A DNA stretch of 9,766 nucleotides from JAQUKH01 sp043809805 (GTDB taxonomy: Bacteria > JACRDZ01 > JAQUKH01). A program made the position numbers and the translations under genes. The DNA lies in the NCBI GenBank assembly GCA_043809805.1, contig JBDROR010000017.1, positions 1 to 9,766 on the forward strand. Direction: 5' to 3'. Below, piece after piece: positions 1 to 5,201 of the stretch; positions within the stretch are counted from its first letter, which is position 1, and each line of letters starts with the position of its first letter. Below the pieces are notes generated by a model, which was not told the DNA's origin, searched no databases, and worked only from the letters and a program-made list of their open reading frames with translations.

Positions 1-67
1 CCTCCCATTTCGGGCGACCCACCGGGTCGCCCCTACAACAGATTCCTCGCTCCCGCTCGGAATGACA
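1..67. repeat. Family B/D composite repeat, cut by the window edge
   Basis: This is the right half of the 123-bp composite seen complete at 2528-2650 and 4037-4159. It holds a hairpin with arms GGGCGACCC and GGGTCGCCC, then CTAC (GTAG on the other strand), then the family D arm ending in CGGAATGAC. The left part lies outside the window. It sits downstream of the M24 peptidase gene and no gene overlaps it convincingly. Confidence 0.85.
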
Positions 68-94
68 ACCCGACAACCCACACACACAACTTTT

Positions 95-123
95 GTTGGG
101 TTTCGTTCCTCAACCCAACCTAC
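95..123 (-). repeat. Single family C REP-like hairpin
   Basis: Read on the minus strand it starts GTAGGTTGGGTT and closes with AAACCCAAC, giving a 9-bp stem around a short loop. It equals one half of the 73-bp inverted pairs at 3515-3587 and 5016-5088 but has a different loop. It follows the heptad array at the end of the M24 peptidase gene. Confidence 0.8.
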
Positions 124-125
124 AA

Positions 126-156
126 CTCTTCACTATCTACTATTCACTATTCACTA
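126..156 (-). repeat. TAGTNNN heptad array
   Basis: On the minus strand the units read TAGTGAA, TAGTGAA, TAGTAGA, TAGTGAA, a 7-bp period. The array overlaps the end of the M24 peptidase gene and supplies its stop codon (TAG at 149-147) and the residues before it. A second array with unit TAGTCGC follows the HIT gene at 3626-3657. Confidence 0.7.
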
Positions 157-1451
157 AATCTCACCGCTCTGCCATCCTTAACAAAATAATTATTCTCCCA
201 TCGAAAACCGATTTTTTTGGTATAAAAACCCGGCTCAAACGCGAAAGCCATGCCATCCTGAAATTTCATCAAAAAATCCCCCTTTAATCCCCCTTTTTTA
301 AAGGGGGAAAGAGGGGGATTTTTATTCTCTTTTGTGTCAATTCGCCGGGTCGATATTGAATAAACATCATGCACGGCCGTCCCGATCCCATGTCCATAAG
401 CGTGCTTTTCATAAATATCAACTTTATATTTTTTCGAAATCACTTTCATTTTTTGAGCCAACTCAAAAGGGTATATTTTTGAAAGGCCGATAGATTCCAT
501 TTCAGTAAACATCTCCCGTGAAATTTTATAAAATCGGTGCTCGCGAATATCCCCTCCAACAAGAAATGTCCTTGTAATATCCGAGGTATAACCATAAAAA
601 CTCACGCCAATATCAATAATCAAAAGCTCGCCGTTTTTCAACTTTTTATCCGTGGCGCGGACAGGGTGAGGATTAATCGCGCGGCTGCCTGAAGCTATAA
701 TTGATTTAAAAGAATTTTCCGCGTTTTTTTTTCGCGTCTCAAAATAAATAAGATTATAAATATCCATTTCAGTCACGCCTGCTTTTATTTTCTTTTGAAC
801 CTTTCCCAATATTTCAAAAGCCGCGGTTACGGATTGCTGAATCAGATTAATTTCAGACGGAGTTTTAATTGTCCGCAAAGGGAAAATAACATCCCGCGCG
901 GGTTTTAAACTAAATTCTTTTTTTAATTTTTTCAACCATGAATATTTAATAATATCAAAATTGTAATCATCTGAATATTCGGCTAAAAGTGTAAGATTCC
1001 TCGCTTCGCTCGGAATGACAACGAGTTTATCGCGCAGGCTAAAGCCTGCGGCTACCACAGGTAACTGACCGATCATTTTTTTTATCAGAGGAATTATTTC
1101 AGAACTGGAAGCATAAGCTACTATTTCAATTTTATCTTTTAGCGCCGAAAGAAGGCTTGTCTCAATTGGGGAAACAAAGGCGTAGATCTTGCCGGAAGGC
1201 AATATTAATAAAAACGACGGAGCCACGTGGTCCGTCTGTAACGTAAACATCCGGTAATTTTCATTCTGCCCGTCAAAATTTGTAATTAACAAAGGTGATG
1301 ATAAATCCGGCAAAAGCTGTGATACTTTTTCAACAAACGCCTGTCGGATCACCAATCTGTCAGTTATTGGTGGAAATTGGTAGCCGCAACCTTTAGGTTG
1401 CGTTGTTTTGCGCAGGCTAAAGCCTGCGGCTACCACCGGTAACTGAGGCAT
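147..1451 (-). CDS. M24 family metallopeptidase (Xaa-Pro aminopeptidase/dipeptidase-like)
   Basis: This is a cytosolic dinuclear-metal peptidase of the creatinase/aminopeptidase P type, expected to cleave X-Pro peptide bonds. Numbered from the upstream ATG at 1490, all five M24 metal ligands are visible: D293 in IDIG, D304 in SDITRTF, H367 in GHGIG, E419 in EPGFY and E432 in RWENN. A creatinase-type N-terminal domain precedes them from about residue 43. I prefer the ATG at 1451, which overlaps the stop of the upstream gene as TAATG and gives 434 residues. Starting at 1490 would give 447 residues and a 40-bp overlap. The protein carries three repeat-derived segments: residues 16-44 (family A pair), 142-166 (families A and D) and about 390-406 (family F). 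Its C-terminus runs into a heptad array. The exact substrate and the pepP/pepQ assignment are uncertain. Confidence 0.88.
   Translation of the reverse strand: MPQLPVVAAGFSLRKTTQPKGCGYQFPPITDRLVIRQAFVEKVSQLLPDLSSPLLITNFDGQNENYRMFTLQTDHVAPSFLLILPSGKIYAFVSPIETSLLSALKDKIEIVAYASSSEIIPLIKKMIGQLPVVAAGFSLRDKLVVIPSEARNLTLLAEYSDDYNFDIIKYSWLKKLKKEFSLKPARDVIFPLRTIKTPSEINLIQQSVTAAFEILGKVQKKIKAGVTEMDIYNLIYFETRKKNAENSFKSIIASGSRAINPHPVRATDKKLKNGELLIIDIGVSFYGYTSDITRTFLVGGDIREHRFYKISREMFTEMESIGLSKIYPFELAQKMKVISKKYKVDIYEKHAYGHGIGTAVHDVYSISTRRIDTKENKNPPLSPFKKGGLKGDFLMKFQDGMAFAFEPGFYTKKIGFRWENNYFVKDGRAVRFSE
273..323 (-). repeat. Family F palindrome inside the M24 peptidase gene
   Basis: This is a nested palindrome with AAATCCCCC / GGGGGATTT outer arms and CCCCCTTT / AAAGGGGG inner arms. 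It is translated in frame as NPPLSPFKKGGLKGDF, just before the segment leading to the EPGFY metal-ligand motif. The matching element in grpE (9624-9673) is read in the same frame and gives nearly the same peptide. Confidence 0.88.
994..1067 (-). repeat. Adjacent family A and family D elements inside the M24 peptidase gene
   Basis: Positions 994-1020 are a family D arm (TGTCATTCCGAGCG on the minus strand). Positions 1033-1067 are a family A hairpin with the extended flank CAGTTACC. Together they encode QLPVVAAGFSLRDKL followed by VVIPSEARNL. They lie between the N-terminal creatinase-like domain and the catalytic domain, a plausible linker. The frame stays open across both. Confidence 0.87.
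1361..1445. repeat. Family A inverted REP pair (REPIN-like) at the start of the M24 peptidase gene
   Basis: Two GTAG-headed hairpins face each other: GGTAGCCGCAACC at the left and the reverse complement of GGTAGCCGCAGGC at the right. Outer flanks CAGTTATTGGTGG and CCACCGGTAACTG are also inverted. The two stems differ by paired changes (AGG/CCT against AAC/GTT types), so base pairing is kept. The whole element is translated, beginning at codon 3 after the preferred ATG. Confidence 0.85.
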
Positions 1452-2413
1452 TACCTTTGGCTCGATGGTATCCTCCTGAACCCCGAACATGAAATAATAT
1501 TTAATTTTTCTTTTTTCTCAAGCGCGTCAAAAACAAGATTAATACCAATCGTATCAGACGCCATATGCCCCGCGATAATCACATTAACATGATTTTTTTC
1601 CGCTTCTTTTCTATGCTCATCAGAAATATGCATGCTGATTATGGTTCCAACATCCGTATGGGAAAGTTTTTCATAAACAGCCTTGGAACCGCCCGTCCCG
1701 CCCGTCATATCTATCATTACCTTCCCAGATCTGCCCTTTTCATTGCCGGATACCACCTTCAGCCCGACATTATTTTTTTCCGCCTCTTTATATTCCGGAA
1801 TCTTTCTCAAAATATCAAGACAGTCCGAGACCCTGCAGGGTTTTTCTTTATCAAATATTTTCTGCAGATAATTCGTAACCGAATTGTCAGCCGGGGTATG
1901 AATACACATTAAAGGAATATCCAAAAGCCTCGCCATATCAACTGTCCGCGTATGATTGACCGGCAGCAGCCTTCTTTGCACCTCGCTTATCCTTTCATTC
2001 ATCAATGCCTCGGCTACACTGATAGAAACCCCAAACTGATTAAGAATATCAGCCTGCATACCCATTACCTGATATAAATTCGCGAGGGCGTACCCTTCCG
2101 GATGATGCGAGACAACCAAATCAATTTTTCGGCCTTTCTGAATCATTCTGTCCGCGAACATAATCTCCGCGCCTTCAATATCCACCCCCACAAGAATATT
2201 TTTAACGTCAAGGCCGCCATCCCCATACAAAATTCTGGTATCAGCATAAGGATTAGACAATTTTTCCAAATCAAAATCATTTTTCTTGTCTTCTTTTAAA
2301 TCATCATATTCTTTTTTTATCCGCCGTAATTCTTTTTCAATTGAATCTTTTCCGCGCGGATCGTTTTTCTTTCCCGGCTCTATGGCCATGGCGTAACGTT
2401 CTTTTAATTTCAT
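1451..2413 (-). CDS. NIF3/DUF34-like metal-binding protein
   Basis: This 320-residue protein resembles the NIF3 (NGG1p-interacting factor 3, DUF34) family, a widespread group with a dinuclear metal site and no settled bacterial role. Visible candidate metal motifs are SHHPEG at residues 102-107, IHTPAD at 171-176 and GHMASD at 282-287. The first roughly 60 residues are lysine- and glutamate-rich with a likely helical stretch, and look like an extension. The ATG at 2413 has a good Shine-Dalgarno (GAGGAG, 8 nt upstream). The stop overlaps the next ATG as TAATG, suggesting translational coupling with the M24 peptidase gene. No repeat-derived peptide is apparent. The family call is good; the function is not known. 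Confidence 0.8.
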   Translation of the reverse strand: MKLKERYAMAIEPGKKNDPRGKDSIEKELRRIKKEYDDLKEDKKNDFDLEKLSNPYADTRILYGDGGLDVKNILVGVDIEGAEIMFADRMIQKGRKIDLVVSHHPEGYALANLYQVMGMQADILNQFGVSISVAEALMNERISEVQRRLLPVNHTRTVDMARLLDIPLMCIHTPADNSVTNYLQKIFDKEKPCRVSDCLDILRKIPEYKEAEKNNVGLKVVSGNEKGRSGKVMIDMTGGTGGSKAVYEKLSHTDVGTIISMHISDEHRKEAEKNHVNVIIAGHMASDTIGINLVFDALEKKEKLNIISCSGFRRIPSSQR

Positions 2414-2443
2414 TTTTTTATCTCCTCGTAATTGGTTGTTCTA

Positions 2444-2521
2444 TCATTCCCGCGAAGTTTTCCCGTCATTCCCGCGAAAGCGGGAATCTAGTCTGGATTC
2501 CCGCCTGCGCGGGAATGACGG
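2444..2521. repeat. Family E inverted pair, dRS3-like
   Basis: Positions 2463-2521 contain two hairpins, each ATTCCC-N8-GGGAAT, facing each other around a short TAGTCTG spacer. The outer arms CCGTCATTCCCGCG and CGCGGGAATGACGG are perfect inverses. A truncated direct copy (TCATTCCCGCGAAG) precedes it at 2444-2457. The ATTCCC-N8-GGGAAT pattern matches the neisserial dRS3 consensus, though similar repeats occur widely. It lies in the gap between cvpA and the NIF3-like gene. Confidence 0.85.
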
Positions 2522-2527
2522 AGGCAG

Positions 2528-2650
2528 TGTCATTTCGACCGAAGGGAGAAATCTTTCCCCGTAGGGGCGAGGCGGTGCCTCGCCCGCCCATTTCGGGCGA
2601 CCCACCGGGTCGCCCCTACAACAGATTCCTCGCTCCCGCTCGGAATGACA
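2528..2650. repeat. 123-bp composite of families B and D
   Basis: The outer arms are TGTCATTTCGACC and CGGAATGACA (family D). Inside are two inverted GTAGGGGC-headed hairpins, one with stem GAGGC/GCCTC and the other with GACCC/GGGTC. The copy at 4037-4159 differs at a single base. It ends 7 bp beyond the cvpA stop codon and fills most of the gap to the NIF3-like gene. Confidence 0.92.
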
Positions 2651-2656
2651 GATTTA

Positions 2657-3178
2657 TTATTTTTTCAGCATTTCTTCAAAAGTCTCAAACCGGCTCCATG
2701 AAAAAACGTCAATTATTTGGTTATAAATTCTTGGAGTCCATTCGGCGATAGCCCTTACAATTACCGTCTTTTCAACCTCTTCTCTGTATTTTGGCACTAT
2801 TGGAAATTTAAACAAACTTATTACGATTAATCCAACTATAAAAAAACTTTTCAACAATCCAAAAACAACACCGCCGAGCCTATCCACCCATCCTAAAAGC
2901 AAAAGTTTAACTAAATACTGTAAAAGCATCCCGCAGAAAAACATTAACATATAAACAAAAATCCAAATCAGGCTGAACGCGATCGCCTTGCCGTATCCAG
3001 ATGATAATCCTAAAATATCCTGAAAAAAATTCGCCAGCGCGGGACTAAACCTTACCGCGATTAACCCGCCTCCGCATATCCCAAATAAATTAAAGGCCTC
3101 CCGCAAGAGGCCTCTAAAATACCCACGCATAACAATATACGAAAAAAATACCGAAACAATAATATCGAAAAGATGCAT
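2657..3178 (-). CDS. cvpA: CvpA family membrane protein
   Basis: This 173-residue inner-membrane protein fits the CvpA (colicin V production) family. It has four hydrophobic segments at roughly residues 5-25, 32-52, 64-95 and 101-125, and a soluble C-terminal tail. Family features visible are the early DIIV segment, a GYFRGLLREAF motif after the first helix, and the DRLGGVVFGLLKS motif near residue 100. The length is normal for the family. The ATG at 3178 has a GGGAG Shine-Dalgarno 7 nt upstream. The gene follows rpsU by 14 bp, so the two are probably cotranscribed. CvpA proteins are linked to envelope maintenance, but the molecular activity is unclear. Confidence 0.85.
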   Translation of the reverse strand: MHLFDIIVSVFFSYIVMRGYFRGLLREAFNLFGICGGGLIAVRFSPALANFFQDILGLSSGYGKAIAFSLIWIFVYMLMFFCGMLLQYLVKLLLLGWVDRLGGVVFGLLKSFFIVGLIVISLFKFPIVPKYREEVEKTVIVRAIAEWTPRIYNQIIDVFSWSRFETFEEMLKK

Positions 3179-3192
3179 TGTCTATCTCCCGA

Positions 3193-3393
3193 TTACTCGT
3201 TTTCCAACATTTCCTGCTCTTTTTTAATTTTCTTCAGGGCAGCGTAAGTTTTTCGTTTCTTTTTAACGCTTGGTTTCTCGTAATGCTCGCGTTTTTTTAT
3301 TTCAATCAGTATACCCGACTTCTCACACTTCTTTTTAAACCTTCTCAGCGCACTTTCCAAAGACTCATTATCTTTTATTTTAACTCCAAGCAT
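3193..3393 (-). CDS. rpsU: Small ribosomal subunit protein bS21
   Basis: This 66-residue basic protein is ribosomal protein bS21, part of the 30S subunit near the mRNA exit region and involved in initiation. The diagnostic segment ESLESALRRFKKKCEKSG lies at residues 10-27, followed by a lysine-rich tail with KKREHYEKPS and KKRK. The length fits the family. The ATG at 3393 has a GGAGGTG Shine-Dalgarno about 11 nt upstream. A possible sigma-70 promoter (3416-3444) and an AT-rich inverted repeat (3446-3479) lie upstream, so rpsU may start a transcript that includes cvpA, 14 bp downstream. No repeat insertion is seen in this gene. Confidence 0.95.
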   Translation of the reverse strand: MLGVKIKDNESLESALRRFKKKCEKSGILIEIKKREHYEKPSVKKKRKTYAALKKIKKEQEMLENE

Positions 3394-3415
3394 ACTCTAA
3401 AGTCCACCTCCCCGC

Positions 3416-3444
3416 TATAAAACGAATGGAATATTGTAACACAA
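3416..3444 (-). promoter_or_regulatory. Possible sigma-70 promoter upstream of rpsU
   Basis: On the minus strand a TTGTGT box (3444-3439) is followed after 17 nt by TTTATA (3421-3416), just before the rpsU Shine-Dalgarno. An alternative -10 is TACAAT at 3438-3433. Both are weak matches. With TTTATA the transcript would start only a few bases before the ribosome site, so TACAAT may be the better -10. Confidence 0.3.
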
Positions 3445-3445
3445 C

Positions 3446-3479
3446 TTTTAATAAATTTATACAACAAAATTTATTAAAA
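3446..3479. repeat. Perfect AT-rich inverted repeat upstream of rpsU
   Basis: TTTTAATAAATTT and AAATTTATTAAAA are perfect 13-bp inverted arms around an 8-base loop (ATACAACA). It differs in composition from the GC-rich repeats nearby. It could be an operator, an UP-like element or part of a weak terminator between the HIT gene and rpsU. Its role is unknown. Confidence 0.7.
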
Positions 3480-3494
3480 CAATGCTTTCTTTCT

Positions 3495-3607
3495 GTCATT
3501 CCCACGAAAGCTTTGTAGGTTGGGTTTTACTAAACCCAACATTATCTTCCATAAATTGTTGGGTTTCGCAAGCTCAACCCAACCTACAATACTTTCGCGG
3601 GAATGAC
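3495..3607. repeat. Family C inverted pair nested between family E arms
   Basis: Outer arms are GTCATTCCCACGAAAG (3495-3510) and CTTTCGCGGGAATGAC (3592-3607), inverse apart from one mismatch. Between them lies a 73-bp family C pair (3515-3587): GTAGGTTGGG hairpins in inverted orientation with ATTATCTTCCATAAATT in the middle. The 73-bp core is identical to 5016-5088. The arrangement suggests a family C insertion into the loop of a family E palindrome. Confidence 0.9.
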
Positions 3608-3625
3608 GAAACTTCCCCTCTCCCA

Positions 3626-3657
3626 CTAGCGACTAGCGACTATCGACTGGCGACTAC
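3626..3657 (-). repeat. TAGTNNN heptad array after the HIT gene
   Basis: On the minus strand the units are TAGTCGC, CAGTCGA, TAGTCGC, TAGTCGC and a partial TAGTGGG, a strict 7-bp period. It starts a few bases after the HIT stop codon and leads toward the family E/C composite. The array at 126-156 shares the TAGT head but has different trailing bases. Confidence 0.7.
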
Positions 3658-3663
3658 TTCCCA

Positions 3664-4005
3664 TCATCCCGGCGGCCAATTCATCTTCCTTCCTCCTAAA
3701 ACATGCAAATGGATATGATAAATAACCTGGCCGCTGTCAGGATTACAGTTCATTATCAATCTAAAACCCCGCAAATCCACTTTTTTTTCTTTAGCTAGTT
3801 TATTAGCTATTGAAAATAAATGCCCAATAAGTTTATTATCTTCCTCTTTAATATCCAATATTGTAGAAATATGTTTTTTGGGGATTATCAAAAAATGCAC
3901 CGGGGCCTGCGGATTAATATCATTGAAGGCTATACATTCCTTATCTTCATGGATAATATCGCTTTTTATTTCTTTGTTAATGATTTTACAAAATAAGCAG
4001 TCCAT
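3664..4005 (-). CDS. HIT family nucleotide hydrolase/transferase (HinT-like)
   Basis: This 113-residue protein belongs to the histidine triad family, which acts on nucleoside phosphoramidates or related nucleotides, usually as a homodimer in the cytosol. The triad H97-I-H99-L-H101-V is intact near the C-terminus, with the following GGRKMNWPPG tail typical of HinT proteins. CLFC at residues 3-6 may form part of a zinc site as in some relatives. The conserved PVHFLIIPKKHI segment is at 35-46. The ATG at 4005 has GGAG 5 nt upstream. Length is normal and the gene holds no repeat. The natural substrate cannot be told from sequence. Confidence 0.92.
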   Translation of the reverse strand: MDCLFCKIINKEIKSDIIHEDKECIAFNDINPQAPVHFLIIPKKHISTILDIKEEDNKLIGHLFSIANKLAKEKKVDLRGFRLIMNCNPDSGQVIYHIHLHVLGGRKMNWPPG

Positions 4006-4036
4006 GGTAACTCCGTCGTTCGTATTTCGTAATAAT

Positions 4037-4159
4037 TGTCATTTCGACCGAAGGGAGAAATCTTTCCCCGTAGGGGCGAGGCGGTGCCTCGCCCTCCCAT
4101 TTCGGGCGACCCACCGGGTCGCCCCTACAACAGATTCCTCGCTCCCGCTCGGAATGACA
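4037..4159. repeat. 123-bp composite of families B and D, second copy
   Basis: This has the same length and structure as 2528-2650: family D outer arms and two inverted GTAGGGGC hairpins inside. The only difference is T for G at one central position, and that T is shared with the fragment at 1-67. It lies between rsmE and the HIT gene, upstream of the HIT start. Confidence 0.92.
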
Positions 4160-4165
4160 ACATTC

Positions 4166-4191
4166 AGGCGAATACATGGATTCGCCCCTAC
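4166..4191 (-). repeat. Single GTAGGGGC-headed hairpin with a different stem
   Basis: On the minus strand a GTAG head is followed by stem GGCGAAT, loop CCATGT and ATTCGCC. The head matches family B but the distal stem is new. It sits 7 bp from the 4037-4159 composite and upstream of the HIT gene, just after the rsmE stop. Confidence 0.75.
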
Positions 4192-4208
4192 AAATTCACA
4201 ACCCACCA

Positions 4209-4958
4209 TCACATCCAATTAAATTCATACTTTATAACAGCCAGCGTCACCAATCCCGCTATCTCCGCGCGTAAAATCGTTCCTCCCAAACTTACAGAAA
4301 TCGCGCCGGCTTCTTCCGCACATCGGACTTCTTCACTTGTCAAACCGCCTTCAGGCCCGATTATTATAGCAAGTTTCTTAACATTTAGGTAGGGGCGACC
4401 CGCCGGGTCGCCCTTACTTAAAACATCCCTTACTTTTTTTGACTTCTCTTCTTCCCATGGGATAACAACTAAATCAAACCTTGATAAATCACGGACAGCA
4501 TCCTCAAATTTTTGGATCGCGTAAATATTCGGCAAAATCTCTATCCCTGCCTGCTGAGCCTGCTCATTCGCGATCTTTTGGAAACGCGACAAAAGTTTTT
4601 GAGCCTTGCTATCATTGACACGGGGAACACTTCGCGCGCTCACAACCGGAAAAATGTTCCTTGCCCCCAACTCAACAACATGCCGGACAATCGAATCCAT
4701 TTTATCCTTTTTGGGCAGACATTGAATTAAGGTTATCTCCGCGCCGGGACGTATTTTTTCTCTCTTAATAACTCTTGCTTCAATATGCCTTTTGTGAACA
4801 GATTCTATTTTAACCCTGAATTTTTCTTTATTATCGGAAGCGAAAATTTCTTCACCGGCTGAACAGCGAAGAACGTGGGCCAGATGATGAAAATTATCTC
4901 CATCGATACTTATCAAATCGCCCGAAATATTATCATCTTGAATAAAATATATCGGCAT
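4209..4958 (-). CDS. rsmE: 16S rRNA (uracil-1498-N3)-methyltransferase RsmE
   Basis: RsmE is a SPOUT-fold enzyme that transfers a methyl group from S-adenosylmethionine to U1498 of 16S rRNA. The 249-residue length is close to normal. Visible motifs are KKDKMDSIVRHVVELG (83-98), NEQAQQAG (131-138), the cofactor-binding IIGPEGGLTSEE (199-210) and LGGTILRAE (224-232, usually LGxRILRxE). The N-terminal PUA-like domain with HHLAHVLR is at 24-31. Residues about 181-190 (SKGDPAGRPY) derive from a family B palindrome, just before the strand leading to the GPEGG loop; the frame is intact. The ATG at 4958 has only a weak AGGG ribosome site. The gene lies downstream of dnaJ, which is common for rsmE. 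Confidence 0.95.
   Translation of the reverse strand: MPIYFIQDDNISGDLISIDGDNFHHLAHVLRCSAGEEIFASDNKEKFRVKIESVHKRHIEARVIKREKIRPGAEITLIQCLPKKDKMDSIVRHVVELGARNIFPVVSARSVPRVNDSKAQKLLSRFQKIANEQAQQAGIEILPNIYAIQKFEDAVRDLSRFDLVVIPWEEEKSKKVRDVLSKGDPAGRPYLNVKKLAIIIGPEGGLTSEEVRCAEEAGAISVSLGGTILRAEIAGLVTLAVIKYEFNWM
4389..4417. repeat. Family B palindrome inside rsmE
   Basis: GTAGGGGCGACCC, a two-base loop and GGGTCGCCCTTAC form an almost perfect inverted repeat with GTAG at one end and GTAA on the other strand. It is translated in frame as KGDPAGRPY. The change from GTAG to GTAA lies where the coding strand enters the element. Confidence 0.88.
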
Positions 4959-4992
4959 AATACCCTAAAAATTAAACTTAAACCTGACTTCC

Positions 4993-5088
4993 GTCATTCC
5001 CGCGAAGGCAACTTTGTAGGTTGGGTTTTACTAAACCCAACATTATCTTCCATAAATTGTTGGGTTTCGCAAGCTCAACCCAACCTAC
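4993..5088. repeat. Family E half arm plus family C inverted pair
   Basis: GTCATTCCCGCGAAGG at 4993-5008 is a left family E arm. A 73-bp family C pair at 5016-5088 follows and is identical to 3515-3587. No right family E arm is seen. The element lies upstream of rsmE in the gap after dnaJ. Confidence 0.88.
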
Positions 5089-5096
5089 CACTACTG

Positions 5097-5186
5097 AATT
5101 CCCCTCTTTAGAAAAGAGGGGTTAGGGGAGATTTGAAGCATTCCATTAAAAAAATCCCCCTTAATCCCCCTTTTGCAAAGGGGGAA
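5097..5186. repeat. Inverted pair of family F elements
   Basis: The left member (5097-5134) has CCCCTCTTT / AAAGAGGGG arms and a trailing GGGGAGATTT. The right member (about 5150-5186) has AAATCCCCC and CCCCCTTTTGCAAAGGGGG in opposite orientation. The pair ends about 15 bp after the dnaJ stop codon and could affect dnaJ 3' end stability, but no terminator-type T tract is clear. Confidence 0.8.
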
Positions 5187-5201
5187 TAATCTAAGTGCTT
5201 T

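Noticed and set aside
3612..3663. Coding extension of the HIT gene into the heptad array
   Set aside because: The TGA at 3666-3664 closes the frame directly after the conserved NWPPG ending, so the array is outside the gene.
4993..5186. CRISPR-like array formed by repeated GTAGG and CCCCC units
   Set aside because: The repeats are palindromic, differ in family, are not regularly spaced and have no constant-length spacers or cas genes nearby.
5097..5186. Rho-independent terminator after dnaJ
   Set aside because: The hairpins are strong but are repeat elements found also inside genes, and no clear T tract follows on the coding strand. Termination is possible but not supported.
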